Source: Vibrio atypicus
GTDB taxonomy: Bacteria > Pseudomonadota > Gammaproteobacteria > Enterobacterales > Vibrionaceae
NCBI RefSeq assembly: GCF_009811315.1
Contig: NZ_BLID01000013.1
Span: 31,881 to 95,880 of the forward strand
DNA length: 64,000 nt
Direction: 5' to 3'
The number at the start of each line of letters is the position of its first letter. Position 1 is the stretch's first letter. The notes below the pieces were generated by a model. The model had not been told where the DNA came from, made no database searches, and saw nothing but the letters and a program-made list of their open reading frames with translations. The position numbers were made by a program, and so were the translations under genes. Below are positions 45,233 through 54,582 of the stretch, piece after piece.

Positions 45233-45658
45233 ATGAGTTATCAACATATTTTGGTTGCTGTTGACCTCTCAGAAGACAGTAAACTTTTGATCGATAAAGC
45301 CGTATCCCTAGCAAAACCACTCGATGCCGCGGTCTCTTTTGTCCATATCGATGTGAATTATGCTGAACTTTATACTGGGCTCATCGATATCAACCTCGCT
45401 GAAACACAACATCAAGCCGTTCAAGCTTCTCAAAGCCAATTGCAGGATTTTGCCGATCATGCCAATTATCCAATCAAACACACCTTAGTCGGCAGTGGTG
45501 ATTTAGGTAACGAGCTTTGTGAAACTATTCAAGAGTTCAATATTGATCTTGTGGTATGCGGGCACCACCAAGATTTCTGGAGTAAGCTGCTTTCTTCAAC
45601 TCGTCAGCTGATCAATTGTTCGCCAGTTGATATGTTGGTCGTGCCACTTAAAGACTGA
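45233..45658 (+). CDS. uspA: Universal stress protein A
   Basis: This 141-residue protein of the Usp alpha/beta fold has MSYQHILVAVDLSEDSKLLI at the start and VVCGHHQDFWSKLLSSTRQLINCSPVDMLVVPL at the end. The ATP-binding glycine motif (G-x2-G-x9-G) is not intact, as expected for the UspA subtype. The start at 45233 has AAAGGAG 8 nt upstream; an open frame 13 codons longer exists but lacks an SD. It is divergent from ftnA and protects during growth arrest. Confidence 0.92.
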   Translation: MSYQHILVAVDLSEDSKLLIDKAVSLAKPLDAAVSFVHIDVNYAELYTGLIDINLAETQHQAVQASQSQLQDFADHANYPIKHTLVGSGDLGNELCETIQEFNIDLVVCGHHQDFWSKLLSSTRQLINCSPVDMLVVPLKD

Positions 45659-45714
45659 TCGTCAAACGAAATTCAGATAGACTGCAGAGCAAATATTGAT
45701 AATGAGTATTAGTT

Positions 45715-46593
45715 ATGGGTTATCTCTCTGCAGTAACGCTGTTGTGGGCGTTCTCTTTTAGCTTAATCGGCGTTTATCTCGCGGGTCAGGTCGACTCGTG
45801 GTTTTCTGTTTTAATGCGGGTGGCGCTCGCGAGTATCGTTTTCCTGCCATTCCTAAAATTTAGAGAAGTGGATAAGACACTCATAGCTAAGCTGATGACA
45901 GTTGGTGGTTTTCAGCTTGGTTTAATGTATTGCTTCTACTACCAATCTTTTCTGCTCCTTTCTGTTCCAGAAGTTCTACTGTTCACTGTATTTACCCCAA
46001 TTTACGTCACCCTGATTTATGATCTACTTAAAGGTCGCTTCTCACCGTGGTATTTAGTCTCTGCGGTCATTGCTGTGATTGGCGCAGCACTGATTAAGTT
46101 TGCCGGTATCAATGAGAATTTCTTGTTAGGCTTCTTAGTCGTACAAGGCGCAAACATCTGTTTTGCCATCGGCCAAGTTGGTTACAAATACATTATGGAG
46201 AAAACTCCGGTAGAGCTTCCTCAGCATACGGTGTTTGGCTATTTTTACTTAGGCGCTTTGTGTGTTGCCCTAACTGCATTTGCTTTGATGGGTAATATCG
46301 ACAAGCTCCCAACAACACAAACTCAATGGGGCATTCTGGTCTACCTTGGGGTTATTGCATCAGGACTGGGCTATTTCGCTTGGAATAAAGGAGCAACAAT
46401 GGTCAATGCTGGCGCGCTAGCCGTGATGAACAATGCCCTTGTACCTGCAGGTCTTATCGTCAATATTGTGATTTGGAACCGTGATGTCGACTTAACTCGA
46501 TTAGCCTTGGGTGGCGCAGTCATCATGCTCTCATTGTGGATCAATGAAACTTGGGTGAAAAAGAAAGTCGCTAAAAGCTACCAGTCCGCTTAA
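45715..46593 (+). CDS. EamA-family transporter (carboxylate/amino acid/amine type)
   Basis: This 292-residue permease has ten predicted spans and two EamA halves. The first half begins YLSAVTLLWAFSFSLIGVYL and the second includes LGVIASGLGYFAWNKGATMV. This matches the carboxylate/amino acid/amine transporter subgroup of the DMT superfamily; the substrate is not determined. The SD is weak. It lies 56 nt after uspA on the same strand and may be partly read through from it. A strong terminator follows. Confidence 0.82.
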   Translation: MGYLSAVTLLWAFSFSLIGVYLAGQVDSWFSVLMRVALASIVFLPFLKFREVDKTLIAKLMTVGGFQLGLMYCFYYQSFLLLSVPEVLLFTVFTPIYVTLIYDLLKGRFSPWYLVSAVIAVIGAALIKFAGINENFLLGFLVVQGANICFAIGQVGYKYIMEKTPVELPQHTVFGYFYLGALCVALTAFALMGNIDKLPTTQTQWGILVYLGVIASGLGYFAWNKGATMVNAGALAVMNNALVPAGLIVNIVIWNRDVDLTRLALGGAVIMLSLWINETWVKKKVAKSYQSA

Positions 46594-46607
46594 GCTCTTT
46601 TCCTTTT

Positions 46608-46643
46608 AAAAAAAACGCTCTCCAAGTTGGAGAGCGTTTTTTT
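46608..46643. terminator. Bidirectional terminator after EamA gene
   Basis: AAACGCTCTCC pairs with GGAGAGCGTTT, with A-run and seven T flanks; shared with the convergent hypothetical gene. Confidence 0.88.
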
Positions 46644-46655
46644 ATTTATTCAAAC

Positions 46656-47222
46656 TTAGTGTACTTGGGATTCAACTCGTACATCCACCAGCTCTGGGAT
46701 AATAATCGGCGGCTGCTTCGAAACATGAGCTTCTAGCTTTTTCTGACGCTTTAACAACTTCTGTTGTTTCTTGGCTAACTTAAGCAGCTTCTGTTGTTGT
46801 TTGTAGTACTTCTTAAGGGCTTTTTTGGCGCTCTTTAGCGCTTTCTTATCGTAAACTTCAACAGCTTGAACCCGGCTATCTGTACGATCAGGGTTAGTAT
46901 TTATCTGAATCTCATTCGCCGCTTTCTGTTTGACTCGTTCTACCACACGGCGAACTGCTTGCGCTTTTTTATCAGCGATGGACTCTACAGAGGCCAATTT
47001 AGGCAGTGCCTCAGTTAATAAGACACACGCTCTTTGCTGTTCTATTGGCATCTCTTGGCATGATTGAGGAGGAATAGCTGCTGGCTTACAAAGAGAAGAC
47101 TGAGACGCAGATGAACGCGCACATGAGCGGCAAACAAATTTAGGTTCCACCACCAAGCGATGGATATCCCCTAGATTGTCCGCAATTTGTTTACGGTTCA
47201 TCTTACAAAGACGTTTAGCCAT
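46656..47222 (-). CDS. Hypothetical Lys-rich protein with N-terminal Cys cluster
   Basis: This 188-residue protein is of no family I recognise. Its N-terminal 70 residues carry six cysteines, including CRSC at 31-34 and singles at 45, 55 and 66, which could bind a metal. The middle is helical, and residues about 125-165 form an extremely basic Lys/Gln coiled coil (KKALKKYYKQQQ, KLAKKQQKLLKRQKK). The C-terminus is Pro/Val-rich. No signal peptide is seen. The good SD (GGAG, 7 nt) and a terminator on each side support a real gene. Nucleic-acid binding is a guess from charge. Confidence 0.65.
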   Translation of the reverse strand: MAKRLCKMNRKQIADNLGDIHRLVVEPKFVCRSCARSSASQSSLCKPAAIPPQSCQEMPIEQQRACVLLTEALPKLASVESIADKKAQAVRRVVERVKQKAANEIQINTNPDRTDSRVQAVEVYDKKALKSAKKALKKYYKQQQKLLKLAKKQQKLLKRQKKLEAHVSKQPPIIIPELVDVRVESQVH

Positions 47223-47322
47223 GCTACAACTCCAGCTAAGAATACGAATAGTTCTTAGTAAGATATACCTGCATGACTATTATTTAGCAAGCACTAAATT
47301 ATGTTTTGAAACACTCTGTGCG

Positions 47323-48102
47323 CTAAGTCATTGATGCTTTAACGTAAACATCAAAGCGATTTTTTTTGGTCTCAATCGCCATTGCGGGTTTTTGCTCATC
47401 AAGCCAATTAGCGTAATCTGGACGCTTGACCACAACCCTTTTAGTTGCAAGGGCTAAGGCGGGTTCCAATAGACTATCAGCATCATGATCCGTGCCAACC
47501 AAAGACTGGAAAACGCGCATCTCTTTTTTGACCAAGGCGCTTTTTTTCTTGTTCTCAGGGTGCGGGTACATGGGATCTAAATAGACAACATCAGGCTTGA
47601 TGAAGTTTTCATCTTTGGCTAAATCATCTAACGCACTGTGGCTTGAAGCATGAAGCAATGACATTCGTTCACTAACCCAAGTACCTATTTCTGCATCTTG
47701 CTTCGCGCGCTCTAAGCCATCATCAAGCAGTGCAGCAACTACTGGGTGCCTCTCAACCATTTGAACTTTGCAACCTAATGATGCCAATACAAAAGCATCA
47801 CGTCCCAAACCAGCTGTACCATCAAGTACTGTCGGTGTGGCACCTTTATTTAATCCAGCCGCCTTAGCGATCGCCTGGCCCTTACCGCCACCAAATTTAC
47901 GACGATGTCCGACCGCGCCCCCCACTAAATCAACGTAGATAGCGCCTAGCTTAGGCTCATCCACTTTACGCAGCTCTAAACGCTCTTCAGTCAACACTAA
48001 GGCGAAGAGACTCTCTGTGCTATGAGTTAACCCCCAACGCTCAGCGACAAGCTCAAGTTGCTCACTTTGAGCTGGGTTTTCACAAATTAGTTGTAGCTGC
48101 AC
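47323..48102 (-). CDS. rsmJ: 16S rRNA m2G1516 methyltransferase RsmJ
   Basis: This 259-residue SAM-dependent methyltransferase acts on 16S rRNA position G1516. Matches to RsmJ include VTLTEERLELRKVDEPKLGAIYVD-like N-terminal sequence, HRRKFGGGKGQAIAKA, motif I VLDGTAGLGRDAFVLASLGC and YLDPMYPHPENKKKSALVKKEMRVF. It starts with GTG at 48102. It stands apart from prlC, its usual partner in enteric genomes, but remains near uspA/uspB and the YhiN-like gene. Confidence 0.93.
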   Translation of the reverse strand: MQLQLICENPAQSEQLELVAERWGLTHSTESLFALVLTEERLELRKVDEPKLGAIYVDLVGGAVGHRRKFGGGKGQAIAKAAGLNKGATPTVLDGTAGLGRDAFVLASLGCKVQMVERHPVVAALLDDGLERAKQDAEIGTWVSERMSLLHASSHSALDDLAKDENFIKPDVVYLDPMYPHPENKKKSALVKKEMRVFQSLVGTDHDADSLLEPALALATKRVVVKRPDYANWLDEQKPAMAIETKKNRFDVYVKASMT

Positions 48103-48151
48103 AATGGGCTCCGAATAGCGAATCTTTTAACTGGCGCAAGTGTAATGGATT

Positions 48152-51100
48152 TTATGAGTTGGTACTAACCTTGTTCTCACTCATCAACTCTTCCGCTAAT
48201 TGAGCTAAAGGCTGTGGCTTACCAATGATATAGCCTTGTGCGTAATCAACGCCAAGCTCCATCAACTGATCGATTATTCGAGTGTTTTCAACAAACTCAG
48301 CAACCGTGCGTTTACCCATCTGTTTTGCCAAATCATTGATAGAGCGCACCATCAAATGGTCCATCTCATTTACATCGATATCTCGAACAAAAATACCATC
48401 AATTTTTACTATATCGACAGGTAGTTTTTGTAAGTAACCAAAAGAAGATAGCCCTGAGCCAAAGTCATCTAAAGCAATCAAACAGCCCAAATCTTTTAGC
48501 TTGGTAAAGAACTCAATCGCTTGACTCATATTACTCATTGCCGCGGTTTCAGTGATTTCTAGACACACCTTATGGCAAGGAACCACACTCTCTTCCAATC
48601 GAGTCAATAAGAACTGAATAAACTCTCGATTGCCCATGGAGTGCCCTGAAAGGTTGATCGCAACCTGGCTTAGCTCAGCCAGAGCAACAGGGTTCCCTTC
48701 AAACCAATCTAACGTTTGACTCACCACTTCTTTATCGATCATATGAGCAATATTGTAGCGTTCAGATGCAGGCATGAAGATGCCAGGCGATATGTAGTCC
48801 CCTTTTGAATTGCGAATTCTAACCAAAATCTCAAAATGCATTCCTGGCTCATCATCATTAAGTGCAATGATTCGCTGAGCAAACAACTCTATACGCTGAT
48901 TAGCCAATGCATCATGCACTAGATTGACGCTTTCCATCTCTTGCTCGCGTCGACGCAACTCTTTGTCATCAAGACAGTACAAACTGTAGCGGTTACGCCC
49001 TTCTTCTTTCGCGACGTGACAAGCCGTATCGGCCTGCGCATGCACCATCTGCGGTGAGGCCGCGGTATGGTCAATAAGTCGAATTCCGATAGAACAATTC
49101 AAACTTAAGCGAATATCCTCCCAAATAAAGGGCTGCTCACTTAAAGTATCAAGAATCATTTTTGCCAGTTTTTTGGTATCAAGCTCGGTACAGTCTTTCA
49201 GCAGTATGGCAAATTCATCGCCTCCCATACGCGCTAAGATCGTGTTGTATGGCAGAATTTCTTCAAGCATGCTGGCGCAAAACTGAATCGCGGCATCTCC
49301 AGCCTCATGGCCGGCAGTATCATTGAGTACCTTCAACTGGTCCAAGTCGATGTAGAGCATGGCATGAGTTCGAGTGTAGCTTTCAACTTCAAGCAGTGCT
49401 TTTGTTAACTCTTTTTCGAAATAATTTCGACTGTAGGTTCCGGTCAATAAGTCGTGTCGAGCTTGATAGGTCAATTGCTCTGAAAGATGATGCATCTCGG
49501 TAATGTCTTCACCAACGATAAGCAGATGCCCCGACTCTGCTAATGGGCGAATGTTTTCTCGTACCCACAGCACTGAGCCATCAGCATGACGATACTCAAT
49601 CTCTCTTCGCCAAACCCCTTTCATCGCTTGCTTAGGTTGCAATAGTACCTGACGAGGAATCAACGCATCTTCATGCAAATAAAACTCTCGCAAGCGATGC
49701 CCTAGCACCTGCTCCTCGGTATAGCCTAGAAGCTGCTCAGCAAAGTGGTTTACTTGTTGAATTCGATTTTGATCGTCCAATGTCACCATCATGACGGGTT
49801 GTTGATCGTAGTAGTGACTCAGATTCGCCTCGCGCTGATAAAGGCGCTCTTCAGTAATTTTTCTAGAGGTGATATCGCGCGCTTCAAGAAGGTAACGAGC
49901 AGAGGTGATATCTGATGGAATAGGTTTCAACGAAATTTCCAGCACCAGAGCACCTTGCTCTGCATGCCAAATTTCAGCTTCAAACTGGGTAACCGTCTCT
50001 TGATCCGTATTGGAGAAAAACTCTTGTAGTTGGTTAACGGCCTCACTTTGCCAATATTGATGCTGCCAAATCGGGTGTTCTTGGCCAAAGTCTTGATTAT
50101 AAAGGAGCTCTTGTAACTTACTATTGCTCGAAGTCAGGCAGCCCTTATCGTCCAGGACTCCTATAAAGTGGTAACTCTGATCAAACACCATTTCTGTCAA
50201 CATTTGGCTCTCTGTTGCCAACTGCTCACTGCGCTTAAGGCGACTTAAGTAATAAACCAGTGCGATGATTATCAGCAGTAGAATAGATACTATGCTGCCA
50301 GCTATTTTCAACTCATGGCGATATTTATCAGTAAATGCGAGCGGCTTGTTGAAAATGACAGAAGCGGCTTCATTTTCTGCCCCTAACCCCCACTTCACGA
50401 TGGCTTGATAATCGAGCTTAATTTCCGGTGAGCCAACTCTAACCTTTGGTAAAGTGCTATTACCACGCAATGCCTCCAGCAGCATTTCACCCGTTTGATG
50501 ACCGTGTATCTTGCCACTTTGAATAACACCACCAACTGCGCCATGACCTAACCCTAAATCATGCACCATATAAATTGGAGCGTTGGCAACTTGATTAATC
50601 TCTTTCCAATGATCTTTTTGAGAAAAGACCACGCCATCTTTATCTCGATAGTAAACCCAGAAAAGAACACTACTGGTTGGCTTTATGTTTTTTAACTGAA
50701 CTAAAAGTTGCTGATAGCTTTCCGGTATTATCTGGCGAACTTTCTGCGTATATTCTGGATAGCGCGTTAAAAACTGAGCAATTTGTTCACGTACAGCAAC
50801 TCCAGTAACAGAGTAGTCACTTACGATATAAATATTGTCGACTTTAGGTTGAATACGTTCTATCAAAGAAATGTTGCTATAAAGATCGATATCTTCAATA
50901 ACACCAGTCGCATTTAAGTTACTGTGCAGCGAAGAAGAATAATTGTTTATTCCGCCAAAGATTACTGGAGTATCACTGAGTTCTGCACCAAGTCTATTCA
51001 TTAAATTAAGCGCGGTATTGTCACTCACCACTACTGCCTTGAATCGCTCACTCTCAAATTTAGTTTTATAAAGTGTATAAAGTTGATTAAGGTAGTGTTG

Positions 51101-51298
51101 GTTTTGCATTCGCTTGGTATCAAGGTACAGAACACGTGTCGTGATATCTTCATCACGTAACGCGTCTTCCAACCCACCCTGAAAGCTATCCGTCCAGAAA
51201 AATCCTTGATGGTACGAATGGACGATAAGTACGTTTTCATCGTCAGCGTGAATGATGGATGAAAAAAATACAGCTAGAAGAAGTAGACTAAAGCGCAC
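48152..51298 (-). CDS. Periplasmic-sensor PAS-GGDEF-EAL c-di-GMP protein
   Basis: This 1048-residue membrane protein has a signal anchor, then a periplasmic domain of the ABC substrate-binding type (about 20-325; VLIVHSYHQGFFWTDSFQGG). A membrane span (about 330-352), two PAS domains (about 375-485 and 490-605), GGDEF (about 610-775) and EAL (about 785-1040) follow. The GGDEF motif is intact (RMGGDEFAILL), but the RxxD inhibition site five residues before it is missing (PYNT). The EAL core has EIL instead of EAL while keeping its acidic residue, plus VAINLSGHS, EITETAAM and DDFGSGLS. GTG at 51298 has GAGAG upstream, so I prefer it to a TTG at 51313. Confidence 0.82.
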   Translation of the reverse strand: MRFSLLLLAVFFSSIIHADDENVLIVHSYHQGFFWTDSFQGGLEDALRDEDITTRVLYLDTKRMQNQHYLNQLYTLYKTKFESERFKAVVVSDNTALNLMNRLGAELSDTPVIFGGINNYSSSLHSNLNATGVIEDIDLYSNISLIERIQPKVDNIYIVSDYSVTGVAVREQIAQFLTRYPEYTQKVRQIIPESYQQLLVQLKNIKPTSSVLFWVYYRDKDGVVFSQKDHWKEINQVANAPIYMVHDLGLGHGAVGGVIQSGKIHGHQTGEMLLEALRGNSTLPKVRVGSPEIKLDYQAIVKWGLGAENEAASVIFNKPLAFTDKYRHELKIAGSIVSILLLIIIALVYYLSRLKRSEQLATESQMLTEMVFDQSYHFIGVLDDKGCLTSSNSKLQELLYNQDFGQEHPIWQHQYWQSEAVNQLQEFFSNTDQETVTQFEAEIWHAEQGALVLEISLKPIPSDITSARYLLEARDITSRKITEERLYQREANLSHYYDQQPVMMVTLDDQNRIQQVNHFAEQLLGYTEEQVLGHRLREFYLHEDALIPRQVLLQPKQAMKGVWRREIEYRHADGSVLWVRENIRPLAESGHLLIVGEDITEMHHLSEQLTYQARHDLLTGTYSRNYFEKELTKALLEVESYTRTHAMLYIDLDQLKVLNDTAGHEAGDAAIQFCASMLEEILPYNTILARMGGDEFAILLKDCTELDTKKLAKMILDTLSEQPFIWEDIRLSLNCSIGIRLIDHTAASPQMVHAQADTACHVAKEEGRNRYSLYCLDDKELRRREQEMESVNLVHDALANQRIELFAQRIIALNDDEPGMHFEILVRIRNSKGDYISPGIFMPASERYNIAHMIDKEVVSQTLDWFEGNPVALAELSQVAINLSGHSMGNREFIQFLLTRLEESVVPCHKVCLEITETAAMSNMSQAIEFFTKLKDLGCLIALDDFGSGLSSFGYLQKLPVDIVKIDGIFVRDIDVNEMDHLMVRSINDLAKQMGKRTVAEFVENTRIIDQLMELGVDYAQGYIIGKPQPLAQLAEELMSENKVSTNS

Positions 51299-51392
51299 TA
51301 AAATAGCTCTCAAGTAGAGTAATTAACTCATTTAATAGTATCACCCCTGCTGATATTTTGAACTACATCTATAGCTTTATTGGGAGACGACC

Positions 51393-51857
51393 ATGCAGAC
51401 TAGCAACGTAAAACTGGACGATTTAGATAGAGCGATCTTGAAAACCTTGATGGAAGACGCTCGGACACCTTACGCCGAAATGGCAAAGCAGTTTGATGTT
51501 AGTCCGGCGACTATTCATGTGCGTATCGAAAAAATGAAGTCTGCTGATATCATTCAAGGAACGGAAGTCATTGTTGATACCAAAAAGCTTGGCTATGACG
51601 TGTGTTGTTTTATCGGGATAAACTTAAACGCTGCGCGCGATTACCATTCAGCGTTAGAAAAGCTTAATGCTTTAGAAGAAGTCGTTGAAGCCTATTACAC
51701 CACTGGCGCTTACAATATCTTCGTAAAACTGATGTGTCGTTCTATTGAAGAGCTGCAATATGTCTTGATCGATAAGCTGCAAGCTATTGATGAAGTTCAA
51801 TCTACCGAGACACTTATCTCGTTGCAAAACCCGATCAATCGTAACGTCAACCCATAA
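51393..51857 (+). CDS. asnC: Lrp/AsnC-family regulator AsnC
   Basis: This 154-residue protein has an N-terminal HTH (LDDLDRAILKTLMEDARTPYAEMAKQFDVSPATIHVRIEKM) and a C-terminal ligand-binding RAM domain (GYDVCCFIGINLNAARDYHSAL, EAYYTTGAYNIFVKLMCRS). It is close to E. coli AsnC along its whole length. AsnC activates asnA in response to asparagine in E. coli; no asnA gene is adjacent here. It is a single-gene unit, divergent from the sensor protein. Confidence 0.9.
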   Translation: MQTSNVKLDDLDRAILKTLMEDARTPYAEMAKQFDVSPATIHVRIEKMKSADIIQGTEVIVDTKKLGYDVCCFIGINLNAARDYHSALEKLNALEEVVEAYYTTGAYNIFVKLMCRSIEELQYVLIDKLQAIDEVQSTETLISLQNPINRNVNP

Positions 51858-51886
51858 AAAAAGACCCGCTTATGCGAGTCTTCTTT
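51856..51886. terminator. Terminator between asnC and a small convergent gene
   Basis: On the minus strand GACTCGC pairs with GCGGGTC around ATAA (one wobble), followed by seven T. The plus-strand form has a mismatch but keeps a T-run. Confidence 0.7.
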
Positions 51887-52171
51887 TTAACGTGATTCTA
51901 AATACTTTTTCAGCTCTTCGACCGAGATACCTTGCTCGGCGATAGATTGCGCCATCAATTCGACTTGCTCACCTTTACGAGCTTCTATAACTTGCTGGAA
52001 TTGATAAACAATATCTCGCAACATGTGTATCGGCACTTGCTTCGCAGCACTGCGAATGCGCTCACCACTTTGATTACCTAGCTCGTTCAGTAGTTTACCA
52101 AACATTACTTTTTCTGGAGAATCTTCTAATTGCTCCAAAACACGAGCCATTTCATAAGTTGTCATCGACAT
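51887..52171 (-). CDS. Small helical protein of unknown function
   Basis: This 94-residue, mostly helical and charged protein (YEMARVLEQLEDSPEKVMFGKLLNELGNQSGERIRSAAKQ) has no membrane span and no cysteine. I do not recognise a family. It follows a normal codon pattern with a terminator directly behind it. It lies alone between asnC and the MFS pump gene, both facing away or toward it, so context says nothing about its role. Confidence 0.6.
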   Translation of the reverse strand: MSMTTYEMARVLEQLEDSPEKVMFGKLLNELGNQSGERIRSAAKQVPIHMLRDIVYQFQQVIEARKGEQVELMAQSIAEQGISVEELKKYLESR

Positions 52172-52256
52172 CGTCGTTTACGATCCACAATTTCGTTTAT
52201 AAAGAAGCTCAAATATACAACGTTTTGGTGAGACATCAAAGCAGTTACATGGATTC

Positions 52257-53462
52257 TTAAGCAGCAGCATAGTGCCAGCTTCTGCCTTTTTTGCTCATTA
52301 GGATTAATAACCCTGGAACGAGAATGAGCATCTGCAATGCGATCATCAATTGTGGTTCCATGCCTAAGCGTTGAACGCTACCAACTACTAAGCCTGAACC
52401 ACTCATTTGAAATAAGCCTAACAGAGCAGCGGCCGTTCCTGCTTTATCACCAAATGGAGCAAGCGCTTTGCCCGCCGCTGCACCTAAGATCCATGCAAAG
52501 CCGATTGAAGACATGAAAATCGGAAGCATAAAGGCGAAAGCAGATTGTTGCGATGCCAGCATTAACATAGTAACGCCAGCGAAAGCTAAAGTAGAAATGC
52601 CAACCACTAACGTTTTATGTGTACCGTACTTCTCCATGAACTTAGGTGCGGTCATGCAAGCAATAATATTAATCACCGCGTTGATGCCGAACCACATGGT
52701 GAATTCATTCATAGTCAGCCCTAGGTTTTCCATCAAAACCACAGGGGCAGATGTCACGTACGCAAGGATCACAGCCATCGCAAGCATACAAAGTGATGCA
52801 TGGAATATGAATGATGGTGTCTTTAGTACAGACCAATAGCGGCTTGGCTTAAATACGGCCTCTTTACTTAGCGATGGATTCGTCTCCTTCAAGCCAATCG
52901 ACATAGCAACCAAAGCAAAAGCAGCAAAACCCGCCATAAAGCTAAAGTTTGAACGCCAGCCAAATTGCTGAGTCAACCACGCCCCTAGAATTGGAGCCAG
53001 CGCTGGAATGAAACAAATCGCACCATTCAGGTAGCTAATCATCTTGCCACTTTTCTCTGGCCCAAAGAGATCGCGAACTGTTGCAAAGGCTGCTACTGAT
53101 GTCGCGCACGCACCTAAGCCTTGTAGCAATCTGGAGATCAGCATCCATTCGATGTTTTGAGCACTCCACGCCAATACAGCGCTCAATGCATAAATGGTGA
53201 TCCCCCCCAATGCAACAGTTCGACGTCCTAGTTTATCTGCAAGTGGACCAGCAAATAGTTGACCTATGCCCATCGCAAATAGAAACCATGTAATCGTGTC
53301 TTGCGCCAGTGCATGTTCCACGTGAAACGCTGACGAAATCTGAGGTAAAGCCGGTAGATAGATATCAATCGCGAGCGGACTAAACAGCACCAGCATGGTA
53401 AGTAAAGCTAATTGAATTTTGCTGTGCTGCAATTGATTAGAGGAATGCACGACTGTCTCCAC
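52257..53462 (-). CDS. MFS drug-resistance transporter, Bcr/CflA type
   Basis: This 401-residue protein has twelve predicted spans. It carries the MFS loop 2-3 motif GPLADKLGRRTVALGG (about 73-88) and the Bcr/CflA start PLAIDIYLPALPQISSAFHVE. The family exports bicyclomycin, chloramphenicol or sulfonamides; the substrate here is unknown. It is divergent from a LysR-type gene that probably controls it. Its coding sequence also contains a near-perfect parS site (53314-53329), read as AFHVEH. Confidence 0.86.
   Translation of the reverse strand: METVVHSSNQLQHSKIQLALLTMLVLFSPLAIDIYLPALPQISSAFHVEHALAQDTITWFLFAMGIGQLFAGPLADKLGRRTVALGGITIYALSAVLAWSAQNIEWMLISRLLQGLGACATSVAAFATVRDLFGPEKSGKMISYLNGAICFIPALAPILGAWLTQQFGWRSNFSFMAGFAAFALVAMSIGLKETNPSLSKEAVFKPSRYWSVLKTPSFIFHASLCMLAMAVILAYVTSAPVVLMENLGLTMNEFTMWFGINAVINIIACMTAPKFMEKYGTHKTLVVGISTLAFAGVTMLMLASQQSAFAFMLPIFMSSIGFAWILGAAAGKALAPFGDKAGTAAALLGLFQMSGSGLVVGSVQRLGMEPQLMIALQMLILVPGLLILMSKKGRSWHYAAA
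53314..53329. promoter_or_regulatory. parS-like ParB binding site (copy 1)
   Basis: TGTTCCACGTGAAACG differs from the parS consensus TGTTTCACGTGAAACA at positions 5 and 16. Position 5 is variable in known parS sites, so only the last base is unusual. It is inside the MFS coding region. Two perfect copies follow within 7 kb. Confidence 0.75.
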
Positions 53463-53504
53463 AGGAAGAAATGAAATTGCGTATATTCTAAGCTAAAGTA
53501 AGAT

Positions 53505-53529
53505 ATGACTAAAAATGATTAATAGTCAT
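53505..53529. promoter_or_regulatory. Possible LysR operator between MFS and LysR genes
   Basis: The dyad ATGACTA-N11-TAGTCAT (53505-53511, 53523-53529) is in the 94-bp divergent promoter region. The spacing is long for T-N11-A, but the symmetry is perfect. Confidence 0.5.
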
Positions 53530-53556
53530 TAAAGATATTCCATATGAGAATTTTAT

Positions 53557-54498
53557 ATGAACTTGGAAAAGTTAGTCCGAATAGACCTCAATCTGTTGGT
53601 TTGTTTAAAGGTGTTAATCGAAGAGCTCAATGTTACTCGCGCTGCGCATAGGCTATGTTTAAGCCAATCAGCAGTCAGCAAAAACCTAGCAAAATTACGA
53701 ACGCAGTTTGATGATCCTCTCTTCGTTCGTCATGCCCATGGATTGAAGCCAACACCAAAAGCATTATTTTTGCGCCCTAAACTCGATATCTTGATCAACC
53801 AATTGGAACAAATTACCCAGCCCGAAGAGTTCAAACCTCAAACCAGCAGCTATCGCTTTCAAATTGCGGCGGTAGAGAGTGTTTATCCACTAATACTTCC
53901 GCATTTCTTGCCTGCGATATTTAGCCAGGCACCGGATGTTACGATCAGCACTCACGCCTGGTCCGATACGACATTCAAAATGTTACAGCGCGGCGAACTG
54001 GATCTCGGAATTACAGGTAAAGACATCGATATCAATGATGCAAAACTGACTATGCTTCCCCCGAATGATATCTGCGAACATGAGATATACCGCGATAGCC
54101 AAATGTGCCTATTACGCAGTGACCACCCTGCTCTCAATGGCGCATGGAACCTCGACAATTATCTCTCTTTCCGTCACGTACAAGTTCGATGTGACGGCAA
54201 TGAACGCTGGTTGCTCGACTACAGATTGGCCGACATAGGTAAAGAGAGAGATATCGCAATTACAGTGCCAGACTTTAACAGTGCTGCTAGCCTTTGTTCT
54301 TACACAGATTTTATCTTCACGGCACCTAGCCACTTTGTGAAGCTTGCATCTAAACAACTGAACCTCACGGTACTGCCTTTACCTATCGAGTTTCCGCCGA
54401 TGGCTTACACTCTTTTTTGGCACAGAGATAGAGAAAATGACCCTGCTTTAACCTGGCTGCGACAGATCATCAATGATAAGACTCAAACTCTTAGATAA
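53557..54498 (+). CDS. LysR-family transcriptional regulator
   Basis: This 313-residue LTTR has an HTH at residues about 8-65 (DLNLLVCLKVLIEELNVTRAAHRLCLSQSAVSKNLAKLRTQFDDPLFVRHAHGLKPT) and a C-terminal type 2 periplasmic-binding fold. The DLNLL-x-ED-like start and TPKA motif place it in the NodD/SyrM-type LTTR group. It is divergent from the MFS pump and separated by a dyad, so it most likely controls that pump. The inducer is unknown. Confidence 0.85.
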   Translation: MNLEKLVRIDLNLLVCLKVLIEELNVTRAAHRLCLSQSAVSKNLAKLRTQFDDPLFVRHAHGLKPTPKALFLRPKLDILINQLEQITQPEEFKPQTSSYRFQIAAVESVYPLILPHFLPAIFSQAPDVTISTHAWSDTTFKMLQRGELDLGITGKDIDINDAKLTMLPPNDICEHEIYRDSQMCLLRSDHPALNGAWNLDNYLSFRHVQVRCDGNERWLLDYRLADIGKERDIAITVPDFNSAASLCSYTDFIFTAPSHFVKLASKQLNLTVLPLPIEFPPMAYTLFWHRDRENDPALTWLRQIINDKTQTLR

Positions 54499-54582
54499 TT
54501 TGCAGCCTTATGTTAAAAGGAGTAGCTTATTGCCATCGTCCCAATTGAAGAATGGACGCAGAACAAATTTGAAGGATTAACG

